Positions 9,485 through 18,419 of a DNA stretch of 64,000 bases are shown here, in pieces. This DNA is from Streptomyces coffeae (GTDB lineage Bacteria; Actinomycetota; Actinomycetes; Streptomycetales; Streptomycetaceae). A model generated the notes under the pieces. That model was not told the DNA's origin. It saw only the letters and a program-made list of their open reading frames with translations, and did not search any database. The stretch covers positions 124,001 through 188,000 of the forward strand of contig NZ_JAERRF010000005.1 of NCBI RefSeq assembly GCF_016741875.1, read 5' to 3'. The first letter of the stretch is position 1, and every line of letters starts with the position of its first letter. The translations under genes were made by a program, and so were the position numbers.

Positions 9485-10105
9485 ATGTCGGTCGTGGCGA
9501 CAGCAACAGCAGTAGATACCGGGCACGCGCACCCGTCGGTCAACCGGCCGAACCTCACCAGCGTCGGAACCATCATCTGGCTGAGTTCCGAGCTGATGTT
9601 CTTCGCGGCCCTCTTCGCGATGTACTTCACCCTGCGATCGGTGACCGGAGCCGAGCACTGGAAGGAAATGGCGTCCGCGCTGAACTTCCCGTTCTCGGCG
9701 ACGAACACCACGATCCTGGTGCTCTCCTCCCTCACCTGCCAGCTCGGCGTCTTCGCCGCCGAGCGCGGCGACGTGAAGAAGCTGCGCACCTGGTTCGTGA
9801 TCACCTTCGTCATGGGCGCTATCTTCATCGGCGGTCAGATCTTCGAATACACCGAGCTGGTCAAGCACGAGGGGCTCTCGCTCTCGTCCGACCCGTACGG
9901 CTCGGTGTTCTACCTGACCACCGGCTTCCACGGAATGCATGTGACGGGCGGCCTCATCGCCTTCCTGCTGGTCCTCGGAAGGACGTACGCGGCCAAGAGG
10001 TTCACCCACCAGCAGGCGACGGCGGCCATCGTCGTGTCCTACTACTGGCACTTCGTCGATGTCGTCTGGATCGGCCTCTTCGCCACGATCTACATGATCA
10101 AGTAA
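9485..10105 (+). CDS. ctaE: cytochrome c oxidase subunit III
   Basis: 206 aa with five membrane segments, the short actinobacterial form of subunit III. The segment [19 protein letters not shown] near the C-terminus is the family signature (helix VII region). ATG 9485 gives [13 protein letters not shown] 9494 is a second in-frame possibility. It leads the ctaE-qcrC-qcrA-qcrB cluster, with 69 bp before qcrC. Subunit III stabilises the oxidase and supports proton uptake into the D channel. Confidence 0.95.
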   Translation: MSVVATATAVDTGHAHPSVNRPNLTSVGTIIWLSSELMFFAALFAMYFTLRSVTGAEHWKEMASALNFPFSATNTTILVLSSLTCQLGVFAAERGDVKKLRTWFVITFVMGAIFIGGQIFEYTELVKHEGLSLSSDPYGSVFYLTTGFHGMHVTGGLIAFLLVLGRTYAAKRFTHQQATAAIVVSYYWHFVDVVWIGLFATIYMIK

Positions 10106-10174
10106 GCCGGTCACCGCACCGGAACCACGTCCTTTAAAGCATCGACGCAGAAGATCCTGACACCGGGGTAATCC

Positions 10175-10984
10175 GTGAAAAAGCTCTCCGCACGACGACG
10201 CCATCCGCTGGCTGCGCTCGTCGTCCTACTCTTCGCGCTGGCGGTCACTGGGGGGGCATACGCCGCGTTCTCGCCGAGCGAGGCGAAGGCTGATGACAGC
10301 TCCGCCCAGTCCCTCGCCATCGAGGAGGGCAAGAAGCTCTATGCCGTCGGCTGCGCCAGCTGCCACGGCACGGGCGGTCAGGGGTCCTCCGACGGCCCGA
10401 GCCTGGTCGGCGTCGGGTCCGCCGCCGTCGACTTCCAGGTCGGCACCGGCCGGATGCCCGCCCAGCAGCCGGGCGCCCAGATGCCGAAGAAGAAGAAGGT
10501 GTACACGGACGCCGAGACCGAGCAGCTCGCCGCGTACATCGCCTCGCTCGGCGCCGGTCCGGTGACGCCCACCAAGAGCCAGTACAACATCGACGGCGCG
10601 GACGTCGCGAGGGGCGGAGAGCTCTTCCGTACCAACTGCGCGCAGTGCCACAACTTCGCCGGCAAGGGCGGTGCCCTGACCAACGGCAAGTACGCGCCCG
10701 CGCTCGATGGTGTGAGTCCCAAGCACATCTACGAGGCCATGCAGACCGGCCCGCAGGCCATGCCGAACTTCCCCGACACCACGATGCCGGAGAAGGAGAA
10801 GCAGGACATCATCGCGTACCTCGACACGGTCAACAGCGACAAGACCAAGACCCCTGGTGGCCTTGAGCTCGGCGGGCTCGGCCCGGTCAGCGAGGGCCTG
10901 TTCGCGTGGATCTTCGGCATGGGCGCCCTGATCGTCCTCACCATCTGGGTCGCCGCCCGGACCGCAAAGGCCAAGAAGTCATGA
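10175..10984 (+). CDS. qcrC: diheme cytochrome c subunit of the bc1 complex
   Basis: 269 aa. An N-terminal membrane/signal segment (about 9-30) is followed by two heme-binding CxxCH motifs, Cys60-Cys63-His64 (CASCH) and Cys155-Cys158-His159 (CAQCH), and a C-terminal anchor helix (about 240-262). The two heme domains replace a soluble cytochrome c by wiring the bc1 complex to CtaC in the supercomplex. The start is GTG 10175; the stop overlaps the qcrA ATG. Confidence 0.97.
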   Translation: MKKLSARRRHPLAALVVLLFALAVTGGAYAAFSPSEAKADDSSAQSLAIEEGKKLYAVGCASCHGTGGQGSSDGPSLVGVGSAAVDFQVGTGRMPAQQPGAQMPKKKKVYTDAETEQLAAYIASLGAGPVTPTKSQYNIDGADVARGGELFRTNCAQCHNFAGKGGALTNGKYAPALDGVSPKHIYEAMQTGPQAMPNFPDTTMPEKEKQDIIAYLDTVNSDKTKTPGGLELGGLGPVSEGLFAWIFGMGALIVLTIWVAARTAKAKKS

Positions 10985-12039
10985 GTAGCCACGAGATTCC
11001 AGAAGCAGACGAGCAGCTGCCCGAGAAGCGGGAGACCGCCGAGGGCGCGGTGGAGGTCTCCGAGGACCCCTTCGCCGATCCGGGCATGCCGCCGCATGAG
11101 CACCGCAAGCAGGACATCGACGAGCGGGCCGCCAGGCGCTCCGAGCGCACCGTCGCCCTGCTCTTCACGTCCTCGATGCTGGCCACGATCGCCTTCATCG
11201 CCGCGTATGTGGCGATCCCGGTGGACAAGTACATCTATGTCTTCCCGATCGGCCACATCAGCGCGCTCAACTTCACGCTCGGCCTGACGCTCGGGGTCGC
11301 CCTCTTCGGTATCGGCGCGGGCGCGGTCCACTGGGCCCGCACCCTGATGTCCGATGTGGAGATCGCCGACGAGCGCCACCCGATCGAGGCCAGCCCCGAG
11401 GTCAAGGCCAAGGTCATGGCGGACTTCCGGGCCGGTGCCGCCGAGTCCGGGTTCGGCCGCCGCAAGCTGGCGCGCAACACCCTCTTCGGCGCCCTGGCGC
11501 TGGTGCCGCTCTCCGGCCTGGTGCTGCTGGGTGGCCTCGGCCCGATGCCCGGCACCAAGCTGCGGCACACCAAGTGGGCCAAGGGCAAGCTGCTGATGAA
11601 CCAGAACACCATGCAGCCGCTGCGCCCCGAGGACATCGTCGTCGGCTCGCTGACCTTCGCCATGCCCGAGGGCATGGAGGAGGACCAGCACGACTTCCAG
11701 ACCGAGATCGCCAAGGCTGCCCTGATGCTGGTCCGGCTCCAGCCGGAGGACATCAAGGACAAGCATGAGCTGGACTGGTCGCACGACGGCATCGTCGCGT
11801 TCTCGAAGATCTGCACGCACGTGGGCTGCCCGATCAACCTGTACGAGCAGCAGACCCACCACGTCCTGTGCCCCTGCCACCAGTCGACCTTCGACCTCGC
11901 CGACGGTGGCCGAGTGATCTTCGGTCCCGCCGGGCATGCGCTGCCGCAGCTGCACATCACGGTGAATGACGAGGGGTACCTCGAAGCCATGGGCGACTTC
12001 CCGGAGCCCGTCGGTCCTGCTTTCTGGGAGCGCGGATGA
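10981..12039 (+). CDS. qcrA: Rieske iron-sulfur subunit of the bc1 complex
   Basis: 352 aa, ATG overlapping the qcrC stop. An acidic N-terminal tail precedes three membrane helices (about 58-80, 93-118, 170-190), the three-helix form typical of actinobacteria. The 2Fe-2S ligands are Cys278-x-His280 (CTHVGC) and Cys297-xx-His300 (CPCH), with Cys283 and Cys299 placed to make the conserved disulfide. Its stop overlaps the qcrB ATG. Confidence 0.97.
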   Translation: MSSHEIPEADEQLPEKRETAEGAVEVSEDPFADPGMPPHEHRKQDIDERAARRSERTVALLFTSSMLATIAFIAAYVAIPVDKYIYVFPIGHISALNFTLGLTLGVALFGIGAGAVHWARTLMSDVEIADERHPIEASPEVKAKVMADFRAGAAESGFGRRKLARNTLFGALALVPLSGLVLLGGLGPMPGTKLRHTKWAKGKLLMNQNTMQPLRPEDIVVGSLTFAMPEGMEEDQHDFQTEIAKAALMLVRLQPEDIKDKHELDWSHDGIVAFSKICTHVGCPINLYEQQTHHVLCPCHQSTFDLADGGRVIFGPAGHALPQLHITVNDEGYLEAMGDFPEPVGPAFWERG

Positions 12040-13673
12040 GTACTGCACAGGCCAACGACGCGCAGCGGCGCGGTAAAGCGTCCGCGGGCGAGCGCGTTGC
12101 CGACTGGGCCGACGGCCGGCTGGGCATCTACAGCATGGCCAAGGCCAATATGCGCAAGATCTTCCCGGACCACTGGTCCTTCATGCTGGGTGAGGTCGCG
12201 CTCTACAGCTTCATCATCATCATCCTCACGGGTGTGTATCTGACGCTGTTCTTCCACCCCAGCATGGGCGAGGTCGTCTACCACGGCCCGTACGAGCCCA
12301 TGCAGGGCGTGCGGATGTCGGAGGCGTTCGCCTCCACGCTGGACATCAGCTTCGAGGTGCGCGGCGGTCTGCTGATCCGGCAGATCCACCACTGGGCCGC
12401 GCTGATCTTCCTCGCCGCGATGTTCGTGCACATGATGCGGGTGTTCTTCACCGGTGCGTTCCGCAAGCCGCGTGAGATCAACTGGCTGTTCGGCTTCCTG
12501 CTGTTCTTCCTCGGCATGCTGACCGGCTTCACCGGCTACTCGCTCCCCGACGACCTGCTCTCCGGTACCGGTCTGCGGTTCATCGAGGGTGTGTTCCTGT
12601 CGGTCCCGGTCATCGGCACCTACATCACGATGTTCGTGTACGGCGGCGAGTTCCCCGGCACGGATCTGATCGCCCGGCTCTACCCGGTCCACGTCCTGCT
12701 GCTGCCGGGCATCATGCTCGGTCTGCTGGTGGCGCACCTGATCCTGGTCTTCTACCACAAGCACACGCAGTACCCCGGGGCCGGAAAGACCAACAAGAAC
12801 GTGGTCGGCATGCCCCTGCTGCCGGTCTACATGGCCAAGGCGGGCGGCTTCTTCTTCCTCGTCTTCGCCGTGATCGCGGTCCTCTCCGCGGTCGCCACGA
12901 TCAACCCGATCTGGACCATCGGTCCCTACCGGCCGGACCAGGTGTCCACCGGTGCGCAGCCCGACTGGTACATGGGCTTCGCCGAGGGTCTGGTCCGTGT
13001 GATGCCGGGCTGGGAGATCAACATCTGGGGCCACACGCTCGTCCTGGGTGTGTTCATCCCGATCGTGCTGTTCCCCGTGGTGCTGCTGGCGATGGGCGTC
13101 TACCCGTTCATCGAGTCGTGGATCACCGGTGACAAGCGCGAGCACCACATCCTGGACCGCCCGCGCAACGCCCCGACCCGTACCGCCTTCGGTGTGGCGT
13201 GGCTGACCGCGTACTTCGTGATGCTGATCGGTGGTGGAAACGACCTCTGGGCGACCCACTTCCATCTGTCGATCAACGCGATCACGTGGTTCGTCCGGAT
13301 CGGCTTCTTCGCCGGACCGGTGGTGGCCTTCATCGCCACCCGGCGGATCTGTCTCGGCCTCCAGCGCCGCGACCGCGACAAGGTGCTGCACGGCCGGGAG
13401 ACCGGCATCATCAAGCGGCTGCCGCACGGTGAGTTCGTCGAGGTCCATGAGCCGCTCTCGCAGGAGCAGCTGCACACGCTGACCCAGCACGAGCAGCCGA
13501 AGCCGTTCGAGGTCGGCCCGGCGGTCGACGAGAACGGGGTCGCGCGGAAGATAAAGCGCAAGGACAAGCTCCGCTCGAAGCTCTCCAAGAGCTACTACGG
13601 CGAGCAGGCGATGATCCCGAAGCCGACCCGCGAGGAGTACCAGGAAATCACCAGTGGCCACGGCCACCACTGA
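12036..13673 (+). CDS. qcrB: cytochrome b subunit of the bc1 complex
   Basis: 545 aa; eight or more membrane segments. Heme-ligating histidines lie in [11 protein letters not shown] and [16 protein letters not shown], and the Qo-site PEWY equivalent reads PDWY in [10 protein letters not shown] long cytoplasmic C-terminal extension (about 430-545), rich in Lys and Glu, is characteristic of actinobacterial QcrB and contacts the supercomplex partners. QcrB is the target of Q203-type inhibitors in mycobacteria. ATG overlaps the qcrA stop. Confidence 0.97.
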   Translation: MSTAQANDAQRRGKASAGERVADWADGRLGIYSMAKANMRKIFPDHWSFMLGEVALYSFIIIILTGVYLTLFFHPSMGEVVYHGPYEPMQGVRMSEAFASTLDISFEVRGGLLIRQIHHWAALIFLAAMFVHMMRVFFTGAFRKPREINWLFGFLLFFLGMLTGFTGYSLPDDLLSGTGLRFIEGVFLSVPVIGTYITMFVYGGEFPGTDLIARLYPVHVLLLPGIMLGLLVAHLILVFYHKHTQYPGAGKTNKNVVGMPLLPVYMAKAGGFFFLVFAVIAVLSAVATINPIWTIGPYRPDQVSTGAQPDWYMGFAEGLVRVMPGWEINIWGHTLVLGVFIPIVLFPVVLLAMGVYPFIESWITGDKREHHILDRPRNAPTRTAFGVAWLTAYFVMLIGGGNDLWATHFHLSINAITWFVRIGFFAGPVVAFIATRRICLGLQRRDRDKVLHGRETGIIKRLPHGEFVEVHEPLSQEQLHTLTQHEQPKPFEVGPAVDENGVARKIKRKDKLRSKLSKSYYGEQAMIPKPTREEYQEITSGHGHH

Positions 13674-13705
13674 TCCTTCGGTACACCGCTGACGCCACCC
13701 ACAGA

Positions 13706-13749
13706 CCAGGGCCCCGGCCCGGACCACTACGGTCCGGCCGGGGCCCTGG
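13706..13749 (+). terminator. hairpin after qcrB
   Basis: Arms at 13706-13725 and 13731-13749 pair over 19 bp with one bulged C and a five-base loop (ACTAC). It ends the ctaE-qcrCAB transcription unit. Confidence 0.8.
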
Positions 13750-13912
13750 CCGTTCGGCCGAGCGCGGTGGCCAGGAGTGTCCGCCGGATCAGGCCCACCG
13801 GGCGCCCGGCATCCGCGGCCACGGCGCCGCTAGGCTAACGGCGGGGCCGACCGCAGACACCCGTGCGGATTCCCCTTTCCCCTGCCCACCCCCACGGATC
13901 CAGGAGCGGACC

Positions 13913-14986
13913 ATGGACGTTGTGACCCCAGCCGGAGGCGACAGCACCGCGACGGCCCGCACCTGGCCGGATGTGCTCACCTCACTGCTCGACGGCCAGG
14001 ACCTCAGCGCCGATGACACCGCCTGGGCCATGGACCGGATCATGCGCGGTGAGGCCACCGACGCGCAGATCGCCGGATTCATCGTGGCGCTGCGGGCCAA
14101 GGGCGAGACCGTGGCCGAGGTGTCCGGGCTCGTCCGGACGATGTACGAGCACGCCGCGGTGATCGAGGTCCCCGGGGACACCGTCGACATCGTCGGCACC
14201 GGCGGCGACCGTGCCAGGACGGTCAATATCTCGACGATGTCGGCGCTGGTGGTGGCCGGTACCGGAGCGCGGGTGGTCAAGCACGGCAACCGTGCCTCGT
14301 CCTCCGCCAGCGGAGCCTCCGACGTCCTGGAGAAGCTGGGCGTCAATCTCGACCTGACCCCGCGGCGGGTGGTCGAGGTGGCCGAGGAGGCGGGGATCAC
14401 CTTCTGCTTCGCGGTGAAGTTCCACCCGTCGCTGCGCCATGTCGCCGCTGCCCGCCGGGAGTTGGGCATCGGCACCACGTTCAACATCCTCGGCCCGCTC
14501 ACCAACCCGGCCCGGGTGCGCACCCAGGCGACCGGTGTGGCGGACGCCCGGATGGCGCCCATCGTCGCCGGTGTGCTGGCCGAGCGCGGCTCGTCCGCGC
14601 TGGTCGTCCGGGGCGACGACGGCCTCGACGAGCTGACCGTGACCGCGACGTCCCAGGTGTGGGTGGTGCGGAACGGCACCGTACGCCAGGAGACCTTCGA
14701 CCCGCGTGACCTCGGTATCGACCTCGTCCCGGTGGAGTCCCTGCGTGGCGCCGACGCCTCGTACAACGCGGATGTGGCACGCCGGCTGCTGGCGGGGGAG
14801 ACCGGCCCGGTCCGGGACGCGGTGCTGCTCAACTCGGCCGCCGCGCTGGCCGCGCTGGACCCCGAGCCGGGCACCAAGACGCTCACCGAGCAGATCGGGG
14901 AGGGGCTGACGCGCGCCGCGGAGTCCATTGACTCGGGGGCGGCGCGCAACGCCCTGGAGCGATGGGTACGCGCCAGCAACGCGTAA
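13913..14986 (+). CDS. trpD: anthranilate phosphoribosyltransferase
   Basis: 357 aa, ATG with AGGAG ten bases upstream. The PRPP-binding glycine motif DIVGTGGD, the NISTMSALV segment and the KHGNRASSS anthranilate loop are all intact. The enzyme joins anthranilate to PRPP in the second tryptophan-specific step. It stands alone here, next to the respiratory genes, just as trpD does in M. tuberculosis; anthranilate synthase is at 39.5 kb. Streptomyces usually carry a second trpD in the trp operon elsewhere, so this may be one of two paralogues. Confidence 0.95.
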   Translation: MDVVTPAGGDSTATARTWPDVLTSLLDGQDLSADDTAWAMDRIMRGEATDAQIAGFIVALRAKGETVAEVSGLVRTMYEHAAVIEVPGDTVDIVGTGGDRARTVNISTMSALVVAGTGARVVKHGNRASSSASGASDVLEKLGVNLDLTPRRVVEVAEEAGITFCFAVKFHPSLRHVAAARRELGIGTTFNILGPLTNPARVRTQATGVADARMAPIVAGVLAERGSSALVVRGDDGLDELTVTATSQVWVVRNGTVRQETFDPRDLGIDLVPVESLRGADASYNADVARRLLAGETGPVRDAVLLNSAAALAALDPEPGTKTLTEQIGEGLTRAAESIDSGAARNALERWVRASNA

Positions 14987-15000
14987 GGCCCTGCCGTCCC

Positions 15001-15033
15001 ACCGCCCTTGCCCGGATGCCGGACAGGGGCGGT
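15001..15033 (+). terminator. hairpin after trpD
   Basis: Arms 15001-15015 and 15019-15033 pair over 15 positions with one G-T wobble and one mismatch around an ATG loop. It lies 14 bases after the trpD stop and before the riboswitch. Confidence 0.65.
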
Positions 15034-15066
15034 GCGCCGTTTCTCCGTATGGCATACTCCTGACCA

Positions 15067-15200
15067 GGTCACGAGCGACAGCGACTACGGCCCCGGCCCG
15101 CTGTCCGGCAACCCTCCGTCCGTGGCGGGGTGCCCCGGGTGATGACCGGGCCGCAGGCAGCGAGGTCTGCGGCAAGCGCGGACCCCTCGCACTAGGGGTC
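15067..15200 (+). promoter_or_regulatory. SAM-IV riboswitch with 3' hairpin
   Basis: The leader matches the actinobacterial SAM-IV aptamer as I remember it: P1 GGTCA (15067-15071) pairs with TGACC (15143-15147), the core CCGGCAACCCTCC and GGGGTGCCCCGGGTGATGAC are present, then a small hairpin closed by CGCAG/CTGCG, and the pseudoknot tail GGCAAGCGCGGACCC. Directly overlapping the tail is a 7-bp hairpin, GACCCCT (15181-15187) with AGGGGTC (15194-15200), a plausible expression platform. The downstream gene starts at 15384. SAM binding should reduce expression of that gene. Confidence 0.9.
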
Positions 15201-15383
15201 CTGGTGGTCGAGGGAGTTCTTCCGTGACGCAGCGAATGCTTTAGGGCCGGACGGCCCGTATCCCACAGCCTCCGCGCGGTGCCCTGTTCCGTGCGTTGAG
15301 CGATTTTCCACGCCCGCACCGGCGGTGAACCGCCGGGTCCGCGTGTGACGCATTCACGCCTTCACCCTCCGGGAGAATTCGCC

Positions 15384-16766
15384 ATGTCCGTGCGCCCTGC
15401 CGCCTCCGTTGCCCCCGCTGCCGCCGATGTCTGTGAGCCGCTGTCCGTGCTGGGCGCCGATGTCCGGGTGCCCCTGGTCACCGGTGGCGAGGTGACCTAC
15501 GCCGCGCTCGACTACGCCGCCAGCGCCCCCGCCCTCCAGCGGGTCTGGGACGACATCGCCGCCTACGCCCCGTACTACGGCAGCGTCCACCGCGGTGCCG
15601 GGTACCTCTCGCAGCTGTCCACCGATCTGTTCGAGAACAGCCGCGCGGACGTCGCCGCCTTCCTCGGCTGCCGCGAGGACGACCAGGTCGTCTTCACCCG
15701 TTCCACCACCGATTCGCTCAACCTGCTGGCCGCCGTGCTGCCGTCCGGTACCGAGGTTTTCGTCTTCGAGACCGAGCACCACGCCTCGCTGCTGCCCTGG
15801 GAGCAGCGCGAGGACGTCCGAGTGCGCTACCTCAGCGCGCCGCGCTCCCCGCGGCAGGCCGTCGAGACGCTGGAGCGGGCGCTCGCGGAGCGGACCGGGG
15901 GCCCGGCGCTGGTGTGCGTGACCGGTGCGTCCAATGTGACCGGTGAGCTCTGGCCGGTGCGGGAGCTGGCCGCCGCGGCCCACGCCCACGGCGCCCGTAT
16001 CGTCCTCGACGCCGCCCAACTCGCCCCCCACCACCCGGTGGACATCGCGGCGGAGGACGTCGACTGGGTCGCCTTCTCCGGGCACAAGCTGTACGCGCCC
16101 TTCGGCGCCGGAGTGCTGGCCGGACGTGCCGACTGGCTCCGCGAGGCGCGCCCGTACCTGGCGGGCGGCGGCGCCAGCCGCAAGGTCGCCCGGCGGGAAG
16201 ACGGCGGGGTGGACGTCGAGTGGCACACCACCGCCGCCCGGCACGAGGCGGGTTCGCCGAACGTCATCGGCGTCTACGCCATCGCCTCCGCCTGCAAGGC
16301 GCTGACCGAGGCCGGGTTCGACGGTCTGGTCGCCCGTGAGCGGCAGTTGATCGCCGCGGTCCGGGAGGGCCTGGCGGAGGTGCCGGAGGTGCGGGTGCTC
16401 TCGCTGTTCGGCGAGGACGCCCCGCGGGTGGGGGTGCTGTCGTTCGTGGTGGACGGCTGGAACAGCTCGCACTTCGCTGCCGCGCTCTCCGCGGAGTACG
16501 GCATCGGCGTCCGTGACGGCCTCTTCTGCGCCCACCCGCTGGTCCGCACACTGCTGGGCAGCGAGCCGGAGGAGCCGGGCGAATGCGGCGCCCCCGAGGC
16601 CGCGCCGGGCGAGCGCTCCCTGAACGCGATCCGCGTCAGCTTCGGCGCGGGCACCCCGGACGAGCACGTGGACCGCTTCGTCCGCGCGGTGAAGGAACTG
16701 GTCCGCGACGGCGCCCAGTGGACCTACCGCACCGAAGACGGCCGCTGCGTCCCCGCCCGCGACTGA
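15384..16766 (+). CDS. class V PLP aminotransferase under SAM-IV control
   Basis: 460 aa, ATG with GGGAGAA upstream. It is a cysteine-desulfurase/isopenicillin-N-epimerase-like type I fold enzyme: PLP phosphate loop in RSTTDSLN, Asp in VLDAAQLAPH and Schiff-base Lys235 in FSGHKLYAPFG. The loop Cys of true desulfurases is not evident in a SSGSxC context, although ASVHRGAGYLS-type features of the SufS/CsdA-like group are present. Control by a SAM riboswitch points to methionine, cysteine or sulfur metabolism, for example a C-S lyase or selenocysteine-lyase-like step, rather than iron-sulfur assembly. The exact substrate is unknown. Confidence 0.85.
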   Translation: MSVRPAASVAPAAADVCEPLSVLGADVRVPLVTGGEVTYAALDYAASAPALQRVWDDIAAYAPYYGSVHRGAGYLSQLSTDLFENSRADVAAFLGCREDDQVVFTRSTTDSLNLLAAVLPSGTEVFVFETEHHASLLPWEQREDVRVRYLSAPRSPRQAVETLERALAERTGGPALVCVTGASNVTGELWPVRELAAAAHAHGARIVLDAAQLAPHHPVDIAAEDVDWVAFSGHKLYAPFGAGVLAGRADWLREARPYLAGGGASRKVARREDGGVDVEWHTTAARHEAGSPNVIGVYAIASACKALTEAGFDGLVARERQLIAAVREGLAEVPEVRVLSLFGEDAPRVGVLSFVVDGWNSSHFAAALSAEYGIGVRDGLFCAHPLVRTLLGSEPEEPGECGAPEAAPGERSLNAIRVSFGAGTPDEHVDRFVRAVKELVRDGAQWTYRTEDGRCVPARD

Positions 16767-16968
16767 CCCCACCGGGCGGTGCCCCGCCCCGCTCCCCCGC
16801 CCCCGCGGCGAGCGGTAACGCGACGGGCGTCTGCCCGCGGCGCTGGGCGGACGTCGGTGAGCCACCGCCGTGGCCTGGTCCGGCGCCGCCGGTGGCCGGG
16901 CGGGTCGCCCGTCGCTCCGCGGGCGATGGGGCGTCAGGCATGCGAGGCGACTGCCCCGGGTGGGTGGG

Positions 16969-17250
16969 TCAGCCGTCGAGGCCGATGGCGAAGGCCGCTT
17001 CCAGGTCGTGCTGGGAATACGTGCGGAAGGCGATGTGCGTCTCCGTGGAAGCCACCCCGGGGACCTTGCTGATCTTGCCCGGGATGATGTCCGCGAGGTC
17101 GTCGTGCTCGGCCACCCGCACCATCGCGATCAGGTCGTGCGCGCCGGTGACCGAGTAGACCTCGCTCACACCCTCCAGCGCGGCGATCTTCTCGGCGATC
17201 TCCGGGATCCGGTCCACGCTGGTCTTGATGAGCACGATCGAAGTGATCAT
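16969..17250 (-). CDS. stand-alone AsnC/Lrp ligand-binding (RAM) domain protein
   Basis: 93 aa, consisting only of the C-terminal regulation-of-amino-acid-metabolism domain of the Lrp/AsnC family (VSEVYSVTGAHDLIAMVRV carries the core). No helix-turn-helix precedes it, so it cannot bind DNA alone; such proteins may form mixed oligomers with full-length Lrp proteins or sense amino acids. Its ATG overlaps the rhomboid stop (ATGA), so the two are translationally coupled. Confidence 0.9.
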   Translation of the reverse strand: MITSIVLIKTSVDRIPEIAEKIAALEGVSEVYSVTGAHDLIAMVRVAEHDDLADIIPGKISKVPGVASTETHIAFRTYSQHDLEAAFAIGLDG

Positions 17251-17969
17251 GGCTGGCTTTCTCCCTCGCTGGACCTGGCTGCGCCGCCCACTCTAGCCGT
17301 CCGCCCGAAGCGGGCCCATGCGTAGAGGAAGCCGAGGGTGAAGCCCACCAGATGGGCCAGATAGGCCACCCCTGGGTGGTCGTCGGCCTCGCGGGCGGCG
17401 AGCCACTGGAGGGCGACCCAGAAGACCAGGACCACCCAGGCGGGGAAGCGCAGCGGCAGGAAGAACAGGAACGGGAAGAGGCTGGTCACCCGGGCCCGGG
17501 GGAAGAGCCAGAGAAACGCGCCGAGGACCCCGGAGATCGCTCCGGAGGCGCCGACCAGGGTCTGCCCGGAGTCGGCGTGGGCCGCGGCGTAGCCCAGGAG
17601 CGCCAGATAGCCGGTGGCGAGGTAGAAGAGGGCGAATTGCACTCGTCCCATGCGCTCCTCGGTCATCGCACCGAAGACGTAGAGAAACAGCATGTTTCCG
17701 AGCAGGTGCAGCCAGTTGCCGTGGACGAAGAGCGCGGTGAGCGGGGTCAGCGGCTGACCGGGCCCGCCGCTCCACAGGGCGCTGGGGACCACCCCCCAGC
17801 GCTCGAAGTAGGCGGACTGGGCCTGGAGCAGCTCCCCGCCCGTGCCGTACTCGGGGTTGAGGCCGGAGGCCGGGCCGAGGACGAAGATCAGACAGCAGCT
17901 GACGATGAAGGTGTACGTCATCAGGGGGCGGCCGGACGTCTCACCGGAACCCTCAGACGTATCGATCAT
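17247..17969 (-). CDS. rhomboid family intramembrane serine protease
   Basis: 240 aa from ATG 17969. Six or so membrane segments; the catalytic dyad is Ser142 in GASGAISG and His206 in LAHLVGFTLG, with the HGNWLHLLGNM loop motif (His/Asn oxyanion side) in helix 2. It would cleave membrane-spanning substrates near the outer face of the membrane; the substrate is unknown. The frame extends upstream of 17969 but without family similarity. Translationally coupled to the AsnC-domain gene downstream, an arrangement conserved in Streptomyces. Confidence 0.9.
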   Translation of the reverse strand: MIDTSEGSGETSGRPLMTYTFIVSCCLIFVLGPASGLNPEYGTGGELLQAQSAYFERWGVVPSALWSGGPGQPLTPLTALFVHGNWLHLLGNMLFLYVFGAMTEERMGRVQFALFYLATGYLALLGYAAAHADSGQTLVGASGAISGVLGAFLWLFPRARVTSLFPFLFFLPLRFPAWVVLVFWVALQWLAAREADDHPGVAYLAHLVGFTLGFLYAWARFGRTARVGGAARSSEGESQP

Positions 17970-18156
17970 GGCCAGATCATCGCGTACCGGGCACAACCTG
18001 CCCAGAGTGCCTCGCCGCGCGGTGCCGAGGGGCGGTATGGGCACGGCACGGGCCAGGGCTCAGGCCGTAGGGTTACAGGACGCCCCTGAGCCCCAGATCT
18101 GAGCCCCCGAGATCTGACCCCCGAGAGACGTGCCGAGAAGCGAGGACACAAGACCG

Positions 18157-18402
18157 ATGGCCGTTCCCACGCCGACAGCCGAGACCCGCTGGCGTTGCAC
18201 GCTGTGTGGCAACCTCACCCGATTTGATGTGACCCGCTCGACGAAGGCCGTGGAGTATGTCCATCTCGACCTGGCCGGGGAGCCGAAGGTCGAGGAGCGC
18301 GAGGTGGTCAGTGAGACCATTGAGTCAGTGCGCTGTCGCTGGTGCAACGCGGTCGACCAGATCGAGCTGGTGGACCGGCCGAGTGCGGGTGCGAGCGCCT
18401 GA
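18157..18402 (+). CDS. small zinc-ribbon-like protein
   Basis: 81 aa, ATG at 18157 with GAGGA upstream. Two CxxC pairs, CTLC near residue 15 and CRWC near residue 62, frame a beta-rich middle and would bind one zinc. The family is conserved in actinobacteria without assigned function. It is followed after 17 bp by the NYN-domain gene and probably shares its transcript. Confidence 0.8.
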   Translation: MAVPTPTAETRWRCTLCGNLTRFDVTRSTKAVEYVHLDLAGEPKVEEREVVSETIESVRCRWCNAVDQIELVDRPSAGASA

Positions 18403-18419
18403 GAACGGAGCGATGACAG

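Noticed and set aside
10906..10980. N-terminal extension of QcrA
   Set aside because: It overlaps the last 75 bases of qcrC in another frame; the ATG at 10981 overlaps the qcrC stop as in the rest of the operon.
11235..13727. 830-residue open frame antisense to qcrA-qcrB
   Set aside because: It lies entirely against well-identified respiratory genes, has Arg/Asp/Gly-dominated composition typical of the antisense of GC-rich codons, and no family motif.
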